Shown one piece after another: positions 16,593-23,878 of a stretch of DNA of 64,000 bases. The notes beneath the pieces are model-generated. The model made no database searches. It saw only the letters and a program-made list of their open reading frames with translations, and was not told where the DNA came from. Origin of the DNA: Bacillus pumilus (GTDB taxonomy: Bacteria; Bacillota; Bacilli; Bacillales; Bacillaceae); contig NZ_CP047089.1 in assembly GCF_009937765.1 (NCBI RefSeq), positions 2,974,272 through 3,038,271 on the forward strand, read 5' to 3'. A program made the position numbers and the translations under genes. Every line of letters starts with the position of its first letter. Within the stretch, counting starts at the first letter, position 1.

Positions 16593-16596
16593 TATC

Positions 16597-16624
16597 AAAG
16601 ACCTGTCTGACAGGTCTTTTTTTA
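16597..16624 (+). terminator. Terminator of ykaA-pit
   Basis: AAAGACCTGT / ACAGGTCTTT stem with a three-base loop and a T-run. Confidence 0.9.
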
Positions 16625-16728
16625 TTTGCCTGCATACTTTAACACCCAGCCATTTTTTCATGAAGCAGGGTTTCCAATCATATCCATAGAAATAAATAAG
16701 TATCCATCTGTCTATGGGAGAGAAGAAC

Positions 16729-17499
16729 ATGCTATTATTTTTTCAATTGACCGTGTGGTTATTGCTAGGTGCCCTTGCTGTATATGTATTTGCCGTATGG
16801 CGTTTTGAACAAAAAGTAAAAGAAAAGATGTTTGCCATTCGTAAAACGTGGTATTGGATTTATGTAGCTGGTGCTGTAGTGTACTGGACAAATGACCCTT
16901 CTTCAATCTTCACCGATTGGATGCACTACTTAATCATTGCTGTTTTTTTCGCACTAACCGATGCATTCATCTTTCTCAGCTCCTATATTAAAAAACTCGG
17001 AAATCACGAACTAGAAACCGACACCCACCAACTCCTAGAACAAAATAACGATCTACTTCATTCTTACCTCAATAAGCTAAAAACGTACCAATACCTATTG
17101 AAAAACGAACCGATTCATGTATATTATGGAAGTGTAGAGGCATATATAGAGGGAATTGAACGGCTCATTTATTCTTTTGCCGACAAGATGAATATTCAAG
17201 CGGTTCTTTGTCCATACGATACGCAGGAACAAAAAGATGACCTGCTGCGGACACTTGACCAGCGAGCTCTTATTCAGGCGAAGCTTGACAGGCAGGAAGT
17301 CTATTACGACGATTTCGGCAAATTGGTGCTCATCCCGTTTTCGGTAGCGGATGATCACTTCGTCATTAAGCTTACCTCTGATGATATTGTCACTGAGTTC
17401 GACTATTTATTAATGACGTCACTTACAACAATTTATGACCTAATCTTGCCTGACGAAGAGGAAGGTGATGAAGATGGACCACGCACTTCAAGGGGATAA
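16729..17499 (+). CDS. spoIISA: SpoIISA toxin (stage II sporulation protein SA)
   Basis: A 256-residue membrane toxin. Three N-terminal membrane segments (about residues 1-80) are followed by a cytoplasmic domain. Whole stretches match what I recall of B. subtilis SpoIISA, for example LKTYQYLLKNEPIHVYYGS and KLTSDDIVTEFDYLL. The toxin damages the membrane and kills cells in the absence of its antitoxins. ATG 16729 follows GGGAGAG; an earlier start would add five residues. It overlaps the antitoxin gene by 26 bases, as is usual for this pair. Confidence 0.93.
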   Translation: MLLFFQLTVWLLLGALAVYVFAVWRFEQKVKEKMFAIRKTWYWIYVAGAVVYWTNDPSSIFTDWMHYLIIAVFFALTDAFIFLSSYIKKLGNHELETDTHQLLEQNNDLLHSYLNKLKTYQYLLKNEPIHVYYGSVEAYIEGIERLIYSFADKMNIQAVLCPYDTQEQKDDLLRTLDQRALIQAKLDRQEVYYDDFGKLVLIPFSVADDHFVIKLTSDDIVTEFDYLLMTSLTTIYDLILPDEEEGDEDGPRTSRG

Positions 17500-17644
17500 C
17501 AACAATCGCAAGAAAAATCCATTTAAGATTTTAAAGAAAAAGCAACATATCAGCATGGCGGATTATAAGGTAAGTCCCCATACTGAGCGTATTTTCAAAA
17601 AGAATGAACAGCTCTTGGATGAGTATAAAAATAAAAGGGCTTGA
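17474..17644 (+). CDS. spoIISB: SpoIISB antitoxin
   Basis: A 56-residue, strongly basic protein, the same length as B. subtilis SpoIISB. The core NPFKILKKKQ and the C-terminal VSPHTERIFKKNEQLLDEYK correspond to the parts that wrap around the SpoIISA cytoplasmic domain. It begins inside the end of spoIISA, in another frame, behind AAGGTGATG. A hairpin follows the stop. Confidence 0.92.
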   Translation: MDHALQGDNNNRKKNPFKILKKKQHISMADYKVSPHTERIFKKNEQLLDEYKNKRA

Positions 17645-17654
17645 TTACACTAAA

Positions 17655-17678
17655 GGACGCGGAACAAAATCCGCGTCC
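17655..17678 (+). terminator. Hairpin between spoIISB and the third small gene
   Basis: Perfect 8-bp stem GGACGCGG / CCGCGTCC with an eight-base loop; the following T-run is interrupted (TGCTTCCATTTT), so termination may be partial. Confidence 0.65.
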
Positions 17679-17681
17679 TGC

Positions 17682-17710
17682 TTCCATTTTCACATAGACT
17701 TGCATACAAT
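17682..17710 (+). promoter_or_regulatory. Possible promoter of the SpoIISC-like gene
   Basis: TTCCAT (17682-17687), 17-base spacer, TACAAT (17705-17710). It lies behind the spoIISB hairpin, so the third gene could be expressed independently. Confidence 0.45.
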
Positions 17711-17744
17711 AATCTATACGCTGCAACGATTGAGGTGCCAATAA

Positions 17745-17876
17745 ATGAAAAAGAAAATCAAACAATTGAGATATGTTCAGTTTGCTGCATATAAGTCGTC
17801 GCCTTATATGCGTCGATTAAATGAGCAAAGTGAAGCAGTCATCCAATCATATAAACAGAAACACTCACTGACTTAA
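17745..17876 (+). CDS. spoIISC: SpoIISC-like second antitoxin (43 residues)
   Basis: A 43-codon gene with TGAGGTG eight bases upstream. Its product aligns with SpoIISB over the C-terminal half: AAYKSSPYMRRLNEQSEAVI here against ADYKVSPHTERIFKKNEQLL in SpoIISB, sharing YK, SP, R, E and a final YK. It is basic and has no signal peptide. B. subtilis is known to encode a paralogue of SpoIISB, SpoIISC, which also counters SpoIISA, so this is the likely identity. The 3' end overlaps the convergent amidase gene by 12 bases. Confidence 0.75.
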   Translation: MKKKIKQLRYVQFAAYKSSPYMRRLNEQSEAVIQSYKQKHSLT

Positions 17877-18764
17877 CAGCTTCAGAAGCTTTTCCTTCGT
17901 TTTAGGTCCGTATACCCCATCACTTGGCAGACCATTTACCAGCTGAAAACGCGCTACGGCGTTCGCCGTTTTTTCTCCATAAACTCCGTCTATTCCTTTA
18001 TTTGCAGCTGCTTTATCAGGATAAAAATAAACAGCAGCAAGCGCCTGCTGGACGCGGCGTACATGCTCTCCCTTTGTCAATGGAGAAGTCACCTTTAAAA
18101 CCCCATCTGGCAGATTATACAAGCTCTTTGCATCGTTTCGATAAATTTTGAGAACTTGTCCAATTTGAATCTTATTCGGATCGCTAATATCATTCCACTT
18201 CTGTAAATCTTGAACTGTGACGCCATGAGCTTTCGCAATACTCGTTAACGTATCCCCGCTCTTCACGACATATGTGATGACCGTCTCCGGATCTTCTGCG
18301 GTTTCAATCCCTTTTTTAAATTCATTCCAAGTAGAAAGAAGCTGGCGTGGACATGCTTTTCCAGACCAGTACTGATGTGTGACCACGTTTGCTAGCGGAA
18401 TGTGATGTTCATTTAACAGCTTTTGAATGAGCCATTGTGCATGTTTGACTGCTTGCTGAAAATTCCCATCTGCATTCTCACAAATTTCAATACCGATCGA
18501 CTTCCGGTTACCATTCCCATGACCATCCCCTGCATGCCAGCCATTTTCATTTAACGGCAGATGCTGAAAGATTTCATGATCATCCACTGTAAAATGCCAG
18601 CTCACCTCTGTCGTTGGGTTTTTTACATAGGCCGCATGACTTTTTGCATCCGCTCCCTTTGACGTGTTTGCTGTGTTATGCACCGTTATATACTCCGGTG
18701 TCATCGCATATCCTGGGCGGTTTCCGTTTCCAACTGGAATAAAATCTTGATAAATTTGTACCAT
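17865..18764 (-). CDS. xlyA: N-acetylmuramoyl-L-alanine amidase, PBSX-type lytic enzyme
   Basis: About 299 residues in three parts: an Amidase_2 catalytic domain (about 1-155) with the zinc-binding pattern TVHNTAN, WHAGDG and ACP; a LysM domain (about 165-212, YVVKSGDTLTSIAKAHGVTV); and a C-terminal peptidoglycan-binding domain with GIDGVYGEKTANAVARFQ. It closely resembles PBSX XlyA of B. subtilis, the last gene of that prophage, and like there it is convergent with the spoIIS genes. XlyB is a close alternative. ATG 18764 lies eight bases after AGGGAG. No holin or phage genes accompany it. Confidence 0.9.
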   Translation of the reverse strand: MVQIYQDFIPVGNGNRPGYAMTPEYITVHNTANTSKGADAKSHAAYVKNPTTEVSWHFTVDDHEIFQHLPLNENGWHAGDGHGNGNRKSIGIEICENADGNFQQAVKHAQWLIQKLLNEHHIPLANVVTHQYWSGKACPRQLLSTWNEFKKGIETAEDPETVITYVVKSGDTLTSIAKAHGVTVQDLQKWNDISDPNKIQIGQVLKIYRNDAKSLYNLPDGVLKVTSPLTKGEHVRRVQQALAAVYFYPDKAAANKGIDGVYGEKTANAVARFQLVNGLPSDGVYGPKTKEKLLKLLSQ

Positions 18765-18773
18765 GTACTGCAC

Positions 18774-19046
18774 TCCCTTTTGCTAGATTGAATTGATCTT
18801 TCTCACCAATCAGTGGCGTTCGTAAGACAATACTTGTTTGTTTTCATGAGAAGACTATGGTAAAATTTGAATTCCATTCACTCCTTTTAGTCGTGAAAGG
18901 TGCAAAAATACAGAAAAAAACAGGAATTAATTCCATTTTTCCTTGAATTTATGTTAAAATTGTTAAAAATAAGCCGATATAAAAAGTAAGTAATAGCTCA
19001 TTTAGCTATTTAGTCCTATATGGACTTTTCTTTTACGTCAAAAATA
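18774..19046. other. Junction between xlyA- and xkdA-like genes (empty PBSX position)
   Basis: Non-coding, A/T-rich. In B. subtilis 168, as I recall, about 25-28 kb of PBSX prophage separates these two genes. Here nothing coding is visible, apart from an inverted repeat AGCTCATTTAGCT region near 18996-19010 and the promoter of the xkdA-like gene. Confidence 0.6.
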
Positions 19047-19058
19047 GAACATACGTTT
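19047..19058 (+). promoter_or_regulatory. LexA (SOS) box upstream of xkdA
   Basis: GAACATACGTTT matches the Bacillus LexA box GAACNNNNGTTC at all but the last base. It is 16 bases upstream of the start codon. A perfect copy with the same central bases sits before the polymerase gene at 49519. Confidence 0.7.
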
Positions 19059-19074
19059 GTATGGAGGTTTTCAA

Positions 19075-19623
19075 ATGACTGGTTTTTTAACCCATTTAGA
19101 AGAAGATATTAAGCGGTTATATGCTCAATTACAAATAAGCGGTCCTGCTTATAGAGAGATGCAAAGGATCGCTTCTGAATTTCGCGTGTGGGTCCACTAT
19201 GAGGAGACTGGCAGCATGATGATCCAGCATCAAGGTCTTTACAGTATTATATTAAACAGATCCCTATCACCTGAAGAACAGTGGCAGGATTTTGCCCACG
19301 AGCTTTGTCATGTGCTAAAGCATACAGGCAATCATTTCAAAATGAACAAACTCTTTCGAGAATTGCAGGAGTTTCAGGCAAAACAATTCATGTACCACTT
19401 TTGTGTTCCAACCTTTATGCTGCTGAAAATGAAGCTTCCAACCCTTCGGCAGCAAGCCATTTTGCATATTGCTCAAACGTTTCACGTCACTTGGGCTTTT
19501 GCTGAAAAACGGCTTGCCTTATTCGAACAGCGAAAAGCAGGTATTCGTTTTCAGCAGGAGTTTACGTCTTATTTAATGAAAGCAGAAAAGGTCGCAGAAA
19601 AAGAAGTCGTTTATCAAACGTAA
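19075..19623 (+). CDS. xkdA: ImmA/IrrE-family metallopeptidase, XkdA-like
   Basis: A 182-residue protein with the zinc-peptidase motif HELCHVLKHTG (HExxH) at about residues 80-90. ImmA-type proteases cleave phage repressors during the DNA damage response, and XkdA is the PBSX-linked member. GGAGG lies seven bases before ATG 19075. An upstream LexA box indicates SOS control. No repressor gene is next to it, so it has no obvious phage target in this window. Confidence 0.85.
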   Translation: MTGFLTHLEEDIKRLYAQLQISGPAYREMQRIASEFRVWVHYEETGSMMIQHQGLYSIILNRSLSPEEQWQDFAHELCHVLKHTGNHFKMNKLFRELQEFQAKQFMYHFCVPTFMLLKMKLPTLRQQAILHIAQTFHVTWAFAEKRLALFEQRKAGIRFQQEFTSYLMKAEKVAEKEVVYQT

Positions 19624-19639
19624 GTCATCGCAGAAAAGT

Positions 19640-20263
19640 TTATTCATAAAGGGCTAATACTTGTTTGAGTACATTTGTGTATTGATAAAATTGTTCAGTT
19701 TGTGTATCTCGCCGGTATCGACGCCTAAAGTCTTGAAAGAATGCTCTTCTTTGCGCTTGACTAATTTCAAGTTGTACACTTTTTCCTGTCAGACATTTGT
19801 TATTGATATTATCAGGGTGCGTTCCAGAAAAACGATCAGATTCTGCTAGCAGCAATGCGTGAAAGCCATTTTGCGTTAAACGCTTCACAGTTTCTGCCGC
19901 TCTTTCTCTGTCCGTCCCCCCCACTAACGTTTGAAGCACCTCTGTTTCACCGTAACCATGAAGTGCAAATGTATGATGATGGGAATGCACCTCTGAAAGG
20001 CAAAGCGGCTCATCAAAGCGTGTACTTGTAATATGAAGAACATGATTGCCTTTTACTTTAAGGCCTTCAAATAAATACATAGAATAGTCGCTAGATATTT
20101 CATGAATAAGCTCACTCACGCCTGATTCAATTCCTCCGGCATGAGGCGATAAAACTAGTAGCTGGTCACCTTTCCGCTCATGAAGAATTTGATAATCAAT
20201 CCCTTTTCTTTCATGAGCGGAAAGCTCTTCATAACTTTGATACGTATCGATCATTTGCCTCAT
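19640..20263 (-). CDS. yjqB: Poly-gamma-glutamate hydrolase-like protein (YjqB family)
   Basis: A 207-residue protein of the PghP/DUF867 family. Likely zinc ligands lie in SPHAGGIESG and EVHSHHHTFALHG. Phage PghP enzymes degrade the poly-gamma-glutamate capsule of the host. In B. subtilis yjqB lies at the xkdA edge of PBSX, so the gene neighbourhood is the same here. No signal peptide is visible. Confidence 0.82.
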   Translation of the reverse strand: MRQMIDTYQSYEELSAHERKGIDYQILHERKGDQLLVLSPHAGGIESGVSELIHEISSDYSMYLFEGLKVKGNHVLHITSTRFDEPLCLSEVHSHHHTFALHGYGETEVLQTLVGGTDRERAAETVKRLTQNGFHALLLAESDRFSGTHPDNINNKCLTGKSVQLEISQAQRRAFFQDFRRRYRRDTQTEQFYQYTNVLKQVLALYE

Positions 20264-20507
20264 GTCATCTGCTCCATTTCTTTATATGAGCATAAGTCTA
20301 CTGATCCCTCATTCTTTTGTAAAGAGGTTTTGAATCAAAAATACCAGTTGAATTCTTCCTTAAATTTTCCTTACATTTACGGCATTCTGTTGAATTTTGA
20401 GAAATAATGACCGATAATTGAAACGAATAGAACTTTTGGACTATATGAATCTTTTTGTATTCTCTCTCATAAATTAGAAATATTGCAGTCTATACCTGGA
20501 GGAATTC

Positions 20508-20879
20508 ATGTTAAAAAAGAAAACCACCCTCACCCTTATCATCTTACTCCTTAGCTTCGCTGGCATTATTTATTGGAAATGCTTCTCGCTTCAAGGCGTG
20601 TCTCATGGAACATTCATCCGGTCAATATCATCACCTGACGGAATGTATATCATCAACACCTATCAGCATAGCGGAGGAAAGCTAAAGGAAAACGCAGTCA
20701 GAGCAGAAATTGAAAACAAATTAACCCATCGCAAGAAGACAATTTACTGGAAATACCCTGATAAAGACCCTCTCATCCAATGGAAAAACGGACAGCTTGT
20801 TCAAATTGGACATGAGTTTTTAAATGTAGTGAAGGGTGACACGTACGATTATCGCTTTGATCAGAACAAGAGAAAATAA
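20508..20879 (+). CDS. DUF5412-family membrane-anchored protein
   Basis: A 123-residue protein with one N-terminal membrane segment or uncleaved signal (about residues 6-26) and an extracellular part with SISSPDGMYIINTYQHSGG, the conserved core of DUF5412 proteins. TGGAGG lies shortly before the ATG. Function unknown; it is a single gene sharing a bidirectional terminator with the convergent chemoreceptor gene. Confidence 0.75.
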   Translation: MLKKKTTLTLIILLLSFAGIIYWKCFSLQGVSHGTFIRSISSPDGMYIINTYQHSGGKLKENAVRAEIENKLTHRKKTIYWKYPDKDPLIQWKNGQLVQIGHEFLNVVKGDTYDYRFDQNKRK

Positions 20880-20887
20880 CGACATAC

Positions 20888-20917
20888 AAAAAACGAATCC
20901 TCTTGGATTCGTTTTTT
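20888..20917. terminator. Bidirectional terminator
   Basis: AAAAAACGAATCC / GGATTCGTTTTTT stem with a four-base loop between convergent genes. Confidence 0.9.
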
Positions 20918-21740
20918 ACGTTGACATGACCGTTTGCATAAATTTCTTCATATCTTTACTCACCGTCGTCAATCGATCGACAATTTCACTAAACTCTGTC
21001 ACAAGTGAAGCCTGTTCTGATGAAGAACCTTTCATATGATCCATACTTTCAAGCAATGTATGTATATTGGAGGAAATTCCTTGCAATGAGCTTTCGATGT
21101 TTTCAGTTGCACGTGAAGTTTCACTTGAAAGCTTTTGAACCTCACTTGCTACAACACTAAAACCTGCTCCCTCTTTTCCTGCTCTGGCCGCTTCAATTGA
21201 CGCATTCAATCCTAGCAAACTCGTTTGTCTCGAGATGCCTTTAATCATTTTTGTGATATCGGCTGTTTGTTTTGAGCTTTCAAGAGTTTGCTGCGTTTGT
21301 AAGGTCATCTCCTCACTTGTAGCAGAGAGCTCCTCTGAATGTGCCGCTACCACGTGCACTTTTTCTTGAATACTTTGAATAATGTCATTCAATGAATCCA
21401 TATACGCTTCAAGCTCTATTTGATTTTTGAGCGGAAATCCTAAAGCGAGGGCACCAATCACTTGCCCATTTTCATTAAAAATCGGCAATCCCATTGCATT
21501 TAAAGGTACTCCATATACTGATTCAGGCACAAACATACTTGATGTCTCACCTCTCAGCGCTTTTTTCATATTCATATCATCTGGTTTAATACGTTCCCCA
21601 GCTCGAATTTGAAAATCAACATCTTTCGATGGCAAATACAACAAAAATTTCTCTCGATCAATGACACCCATCGTCACTTCATTCTTTAAAATTTGCATCA
21701 TATAAGGTGCTGCTGTCACTATACTCTGTAGTATATCCAA
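20916..21740 (-). CDS. Soluble methyl-accepting chemotaxis protein (YfmS-like)
   Basis: A 274-residue chemoreceptor with no membrane segment. The N-terminal half (about 1-110) resembles a small sensor domain, and the C-terminal half is the coiled-coil signalling domain with the hairpin tip GISRQTSLLGLNASIEAARA that contacts CheA and CheW. B. subtilis YfmS is a soluble receptor of this size and layout. The start is TTG with AAGGGGG eight bases upstream. GACCGATAC at 21763-21771 (minus strand) resembles a sigma-D -10, though its -35 is not clear. Confidence 0.85.
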   Translation of the reverse strand: MDILQSIVTAAPYMMQILKNEVTMGVIDREKFLLYLPSKDVDFQIRAGERIKPDDMNMKKALRGETSSMFVPESVYGVPLNAMGLPIFNENGQVIGALALGFPLKNQIELEAYMDSLNDIIQSIQEKVHVVAAHSEELSATSEEMTLQTQQTLESSKQTADITKMIKGISRQTSLLGLNASIEAARAGKEGAGFSVVASEVQKLSSETSRATENIESSLQGISSNIHTLLESMDHMKGSSSEQASLVTEFSEIVDRLTTVSKDMKKFMQTVMST

Positions 21741-21762
21741 TTTCTCTACCCCCTTATATTAT

Positions 21763-21771
21763 GTATCGGTC
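21763..21771 (-). promoter_or_regulatory. Possible sigma-D -10 element of the chemoreceptor gene
   Basis: Minus strand GACCGATAC against the consensus GCCGATAT. No good TAAA at the 15-base spacing, so the assignment is tentative. Confidence 0.35.
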
Positions 21772-21952
21772 GTTCTTCTTAAAATAATAGTTATTTTTTA
21801 AAAATAATAAGTTATTTCTCATATATACGAGTAAAAAGAAGGGAATTCCCTCTCTATATTCAACAAAACGAATATTTGCTATAATTTAAGCAGCAACATA
21901 TGATGAAATGGTCATGTAATCATTTTATATATATTCATTGGAGGCGCATGTT

Positions 21953-23425
21953 GTGAGACAACCTATGACATATGAGCGGGCGATCGTCATTGGCGGCGGT
22001 ATGACAGGAATACTTGCTGCAAAAGTTTTATCAACGTTTTATCATCAAGTTTTCATTATCGAAAAGGACGAAATGCCAGACTCTCCTAAGAACCGTCTCG
22101 GCACTCCTCAAGCTTTTCATCCACATAGAATGCTACCACTAGGCAAGCAAATAGTGGAACGTCTATTTCCTGGTTATACAAAAGAGTTACTGGCAATGGG
22201 CGGATTCAATACATTGGATCAAACCTCTCGTTTTATCACAAAAGACGGTGAATTAACGCTTACTGATATAGAAGAAACAGTGGTCACAAGACGTGCCATG
22301 CTAGAGTGGGTGCTGATGCAAAGAATGTTAAATGAGGGACAGGTGCAATGTTTAGAAAAACATGAAGCCCTCTCACTTCAGTTGAAAGAGGGAACAAACC
22401 AAGTTATCGGACTGGTCGTGAAAGATCGGCATGAAAAACCAGGACGCATTTTTGAAATGAAAGCAGACTTAGTGATCGATACGTCTGGAAGAATGTCTAA
22501 ATTGCCAAAATGGCTGAAAGATGCTGGACTGTCCTTACCGCAGACAAATGAATTAAGTGTGTCACTAGGCTACAGCACAAGATACTACAAGATACCACCA
22601 GAAGCGCCATACCAGCAATCAATGGTCGTCGTAGGTCAGCCGGAAAGGCAAATCCCAACAGGACTGTTTGAACGGGTAGATCATGATTTAGTAGCTGTTC
22701 TTCTCTCTGCAGCTGGCGGATCACATTATCCAACAACAGACGTTGATCAATTTGATTCAGAAACAGCTGGACTCACGCATCCAGCAATCGCAGATGCCAT
22801 TACCCATTTAACGCCCTATACAAAACCAAAAGGATTTAGAGTCCCTTCTTGCGTGAGATATCACTATGAACAAATGAATGATTGGCCAAGTGGATTATTG
22901 GTGATGGGCGATGCCTTGTGTACATTAGATCCCATTCACGGGCAAGGAATGACAAAGGCCGCACTCGAAGCACAAGTTCTTGAGCGTATGCTCAAACAAG
23001 TACAAAAGAATCAGCAGCTATCTTTTGAAAAGGACACATTACAACAAATGCAGGATGCCAATGAACTTGGCTGGTGGCTTTGTGCGATTGCTGATATGGC
23101 GTGGGAAGGCGTTGAATTAAAAAGCGAAACAACCATTCCTCATTTGACGTTCGTACAAGAATTTTTAAATCGCTACGTACAATACGCCATTTTAACAAAA
23201 CAGCCTGAGCGTCTTGAGGCGTACCACCGGATGCATTCTTTCTTAACAGAACCGAGAGACATCATCAACTTAGAACAGCTGCATGCCATGATTCAAGCCG
23301 ACACTTCTGGAGAAACAGCTGAATGGTGGAGTCAGTGGGATCAAAAGGACGATGAACGCAATCGAGCTTTTTTCCATGAAGCGGTTCCTGACTTTCGTTT
23401 ACAGCAACTCCTGTTATTCAATTGA
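21953..23425 (+). CDS. FAD-dependent oxidoreductase/monooxygenase-like protein
   Basis: A 490-residue flavoprotein. The dinucleotide-binding motif is at the N-terminus (VIGGGMTGILAAKVL), with the second FAD motif MGDALCTLDPIHGQGMTKAA at about two thirds; this is the pattern of PHBH/geranylgeranyl-reductase-like enzymes. I chose GTG 21953, nine bases after GGAGG. The substrate is unknown. TATAAT near 21880 is a likely -10. The gene sits next to an IS scar and has no counterpart at this place in the B. subtilis order as I recall it, so it is probably accessory. Confidence 0.82.
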   Translation: MRQPMTYERAIVIGGGMTGILAAKVLSTFYHQVFIIEKDEMPDSPKNRLGTPQAFHPHRMLPLGKQIVERLFPGYTKELLAMGGFNTLDQTSRFITKDGELTLTDIEETVVTRRAMLEWVLMQRMLNEGQVQCLEKHEALSLQLKEGTNQVIGLVVKDRHEKPGRIFEMKADLVIDTSGRMSKLPKWLKDAGLSLPQTNELSVSLGYSTRYYKIPPEAPYQQSMVVVGQPERQIPTGLFERVDHDLVAVLLSAAGGSHYPTTDVDQFDSETAGLTHPAIADAITHLTPYTKPKGFRVPSCVRYHYEQMNDWPSGLLVMGDALCTLDPIHGQGMTKAALEAQVLERMLKQVQKNQQLSFEKDTLQQMQDANELGWWLCAIADMAWEGVELKSETTIPHLTFVQEFLNRYVQYAILTKQPERLEAYHRMHSFLTEPRDIINLEQLHAMIQADTSGETAEWWSQWDQKDDERNRAFFHEAVPDFRLQQLLLFN

Positions 23426-23430
23426 AACAA

Positions 23431-23456
23431 AAAAAGCCCCTTAATGGGGCTTTCAG
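23431..23456 (+). terminator. Terminator of the FAD oxidoreductase gene
   Basis: AAGCCCC / GGGGCTT with a five-base loop, 10 bases after the stop; the T-run is short. Confidence 0.7.
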
Positions 23457-23459
23457 CTT

Positions 23460-23510
23460 GTAGAGAAACTCATGTTTTTCTACAGGCTTTTTTATTTTCA
23501 TCGTAATTAT
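23460..23510. repeat. Hairpin repeat, copy 1 (IS-end-like)
   Basis: GTAGAGAAA / TTTTTCTAC pair around CTCATG, followed by a T-rich stretch and ATCGTA. The same sequence with few changes occurs at 42968-43020. Its position behind the IS1182 transposase fragment suggests it belongs to the right end of that element. Confidence 0.55.
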
Positions 23511-23533
23511 GATGGATGAGATTTAATGAAAAA

Positions 23534-23735
23534 GGCCTCCCACACACCTAGCCTAGCTTCGCTAGGTGTGTGGCAATCTTCTTCATGTTCTGGCAGGCAG
23601 CTGTGAGAAGAACTTGCTCACTCACATTTTGTTTCCCCCTTAACCGGCAGTAGCGAAGCCCATGCAGTTGTTTTGAATCTGCAAAGCTTCGCTCTATTTT
23701 TTCTTTTCTTTTTTTATATAGCTCTTTTCCAGAAA
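23534..23735 (-). pseudogene. IS1182-family transposase, 3' fragment
   Basis: The minus strand encodes about 62 residues ending at a TAG at 23548. It reads [20 protein letters not shown], then [10 protein letters not shown] and [16 protein letters not shown], the well-known C-terminal end of IS1182-family DDE transposases. Everything upstream of about 23735 is missing and replaced by IS3-family sequence. A hairpin (CCACACACCTAGC ... GCTAGGTGTGTGG, 23539-23572) overlaps the stop. Confidence 0.85.
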
Positions 23736-23867
23736 TACACTAATCGGATAACTAACTCTTTTTCCCATACAAAAAACACCTCCAAATTGTTTTCAGATAT
23801 GCTATACCCGATTTTCAATTTAAAGGTGTTTTTATTTGTCTCACTTTATGGGGTCAGTCCCATACTA
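23736..23867 (-). mobile_element. IS3-family (IS150-like) element, left-end fragment
   Basis: On the minus strand the end reads TGGGACTGACCCCATAAAGT, a typical IS3-family terminal repeat. About 95 bases further GGAGG and an ATG (23768-23766) open MGKRVSYPI, the standard beginning of an IS3-family OrfA. The frame is lost after nine residues, where it meets the IS1182 fragment. The element therefore consists only of its left end, placed 12 bases behind lysA. Confidence 0.82.
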
Positions 23868-23878
23868 GGCAGCTTTTT

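Noticed and set aside
17745-17876. Treating the 43-codon frame behind spoIISB as noise
   Set aside because: Rejected as noise because it has a good ribosome site and aligns with SpoIISB; kept as a gene.
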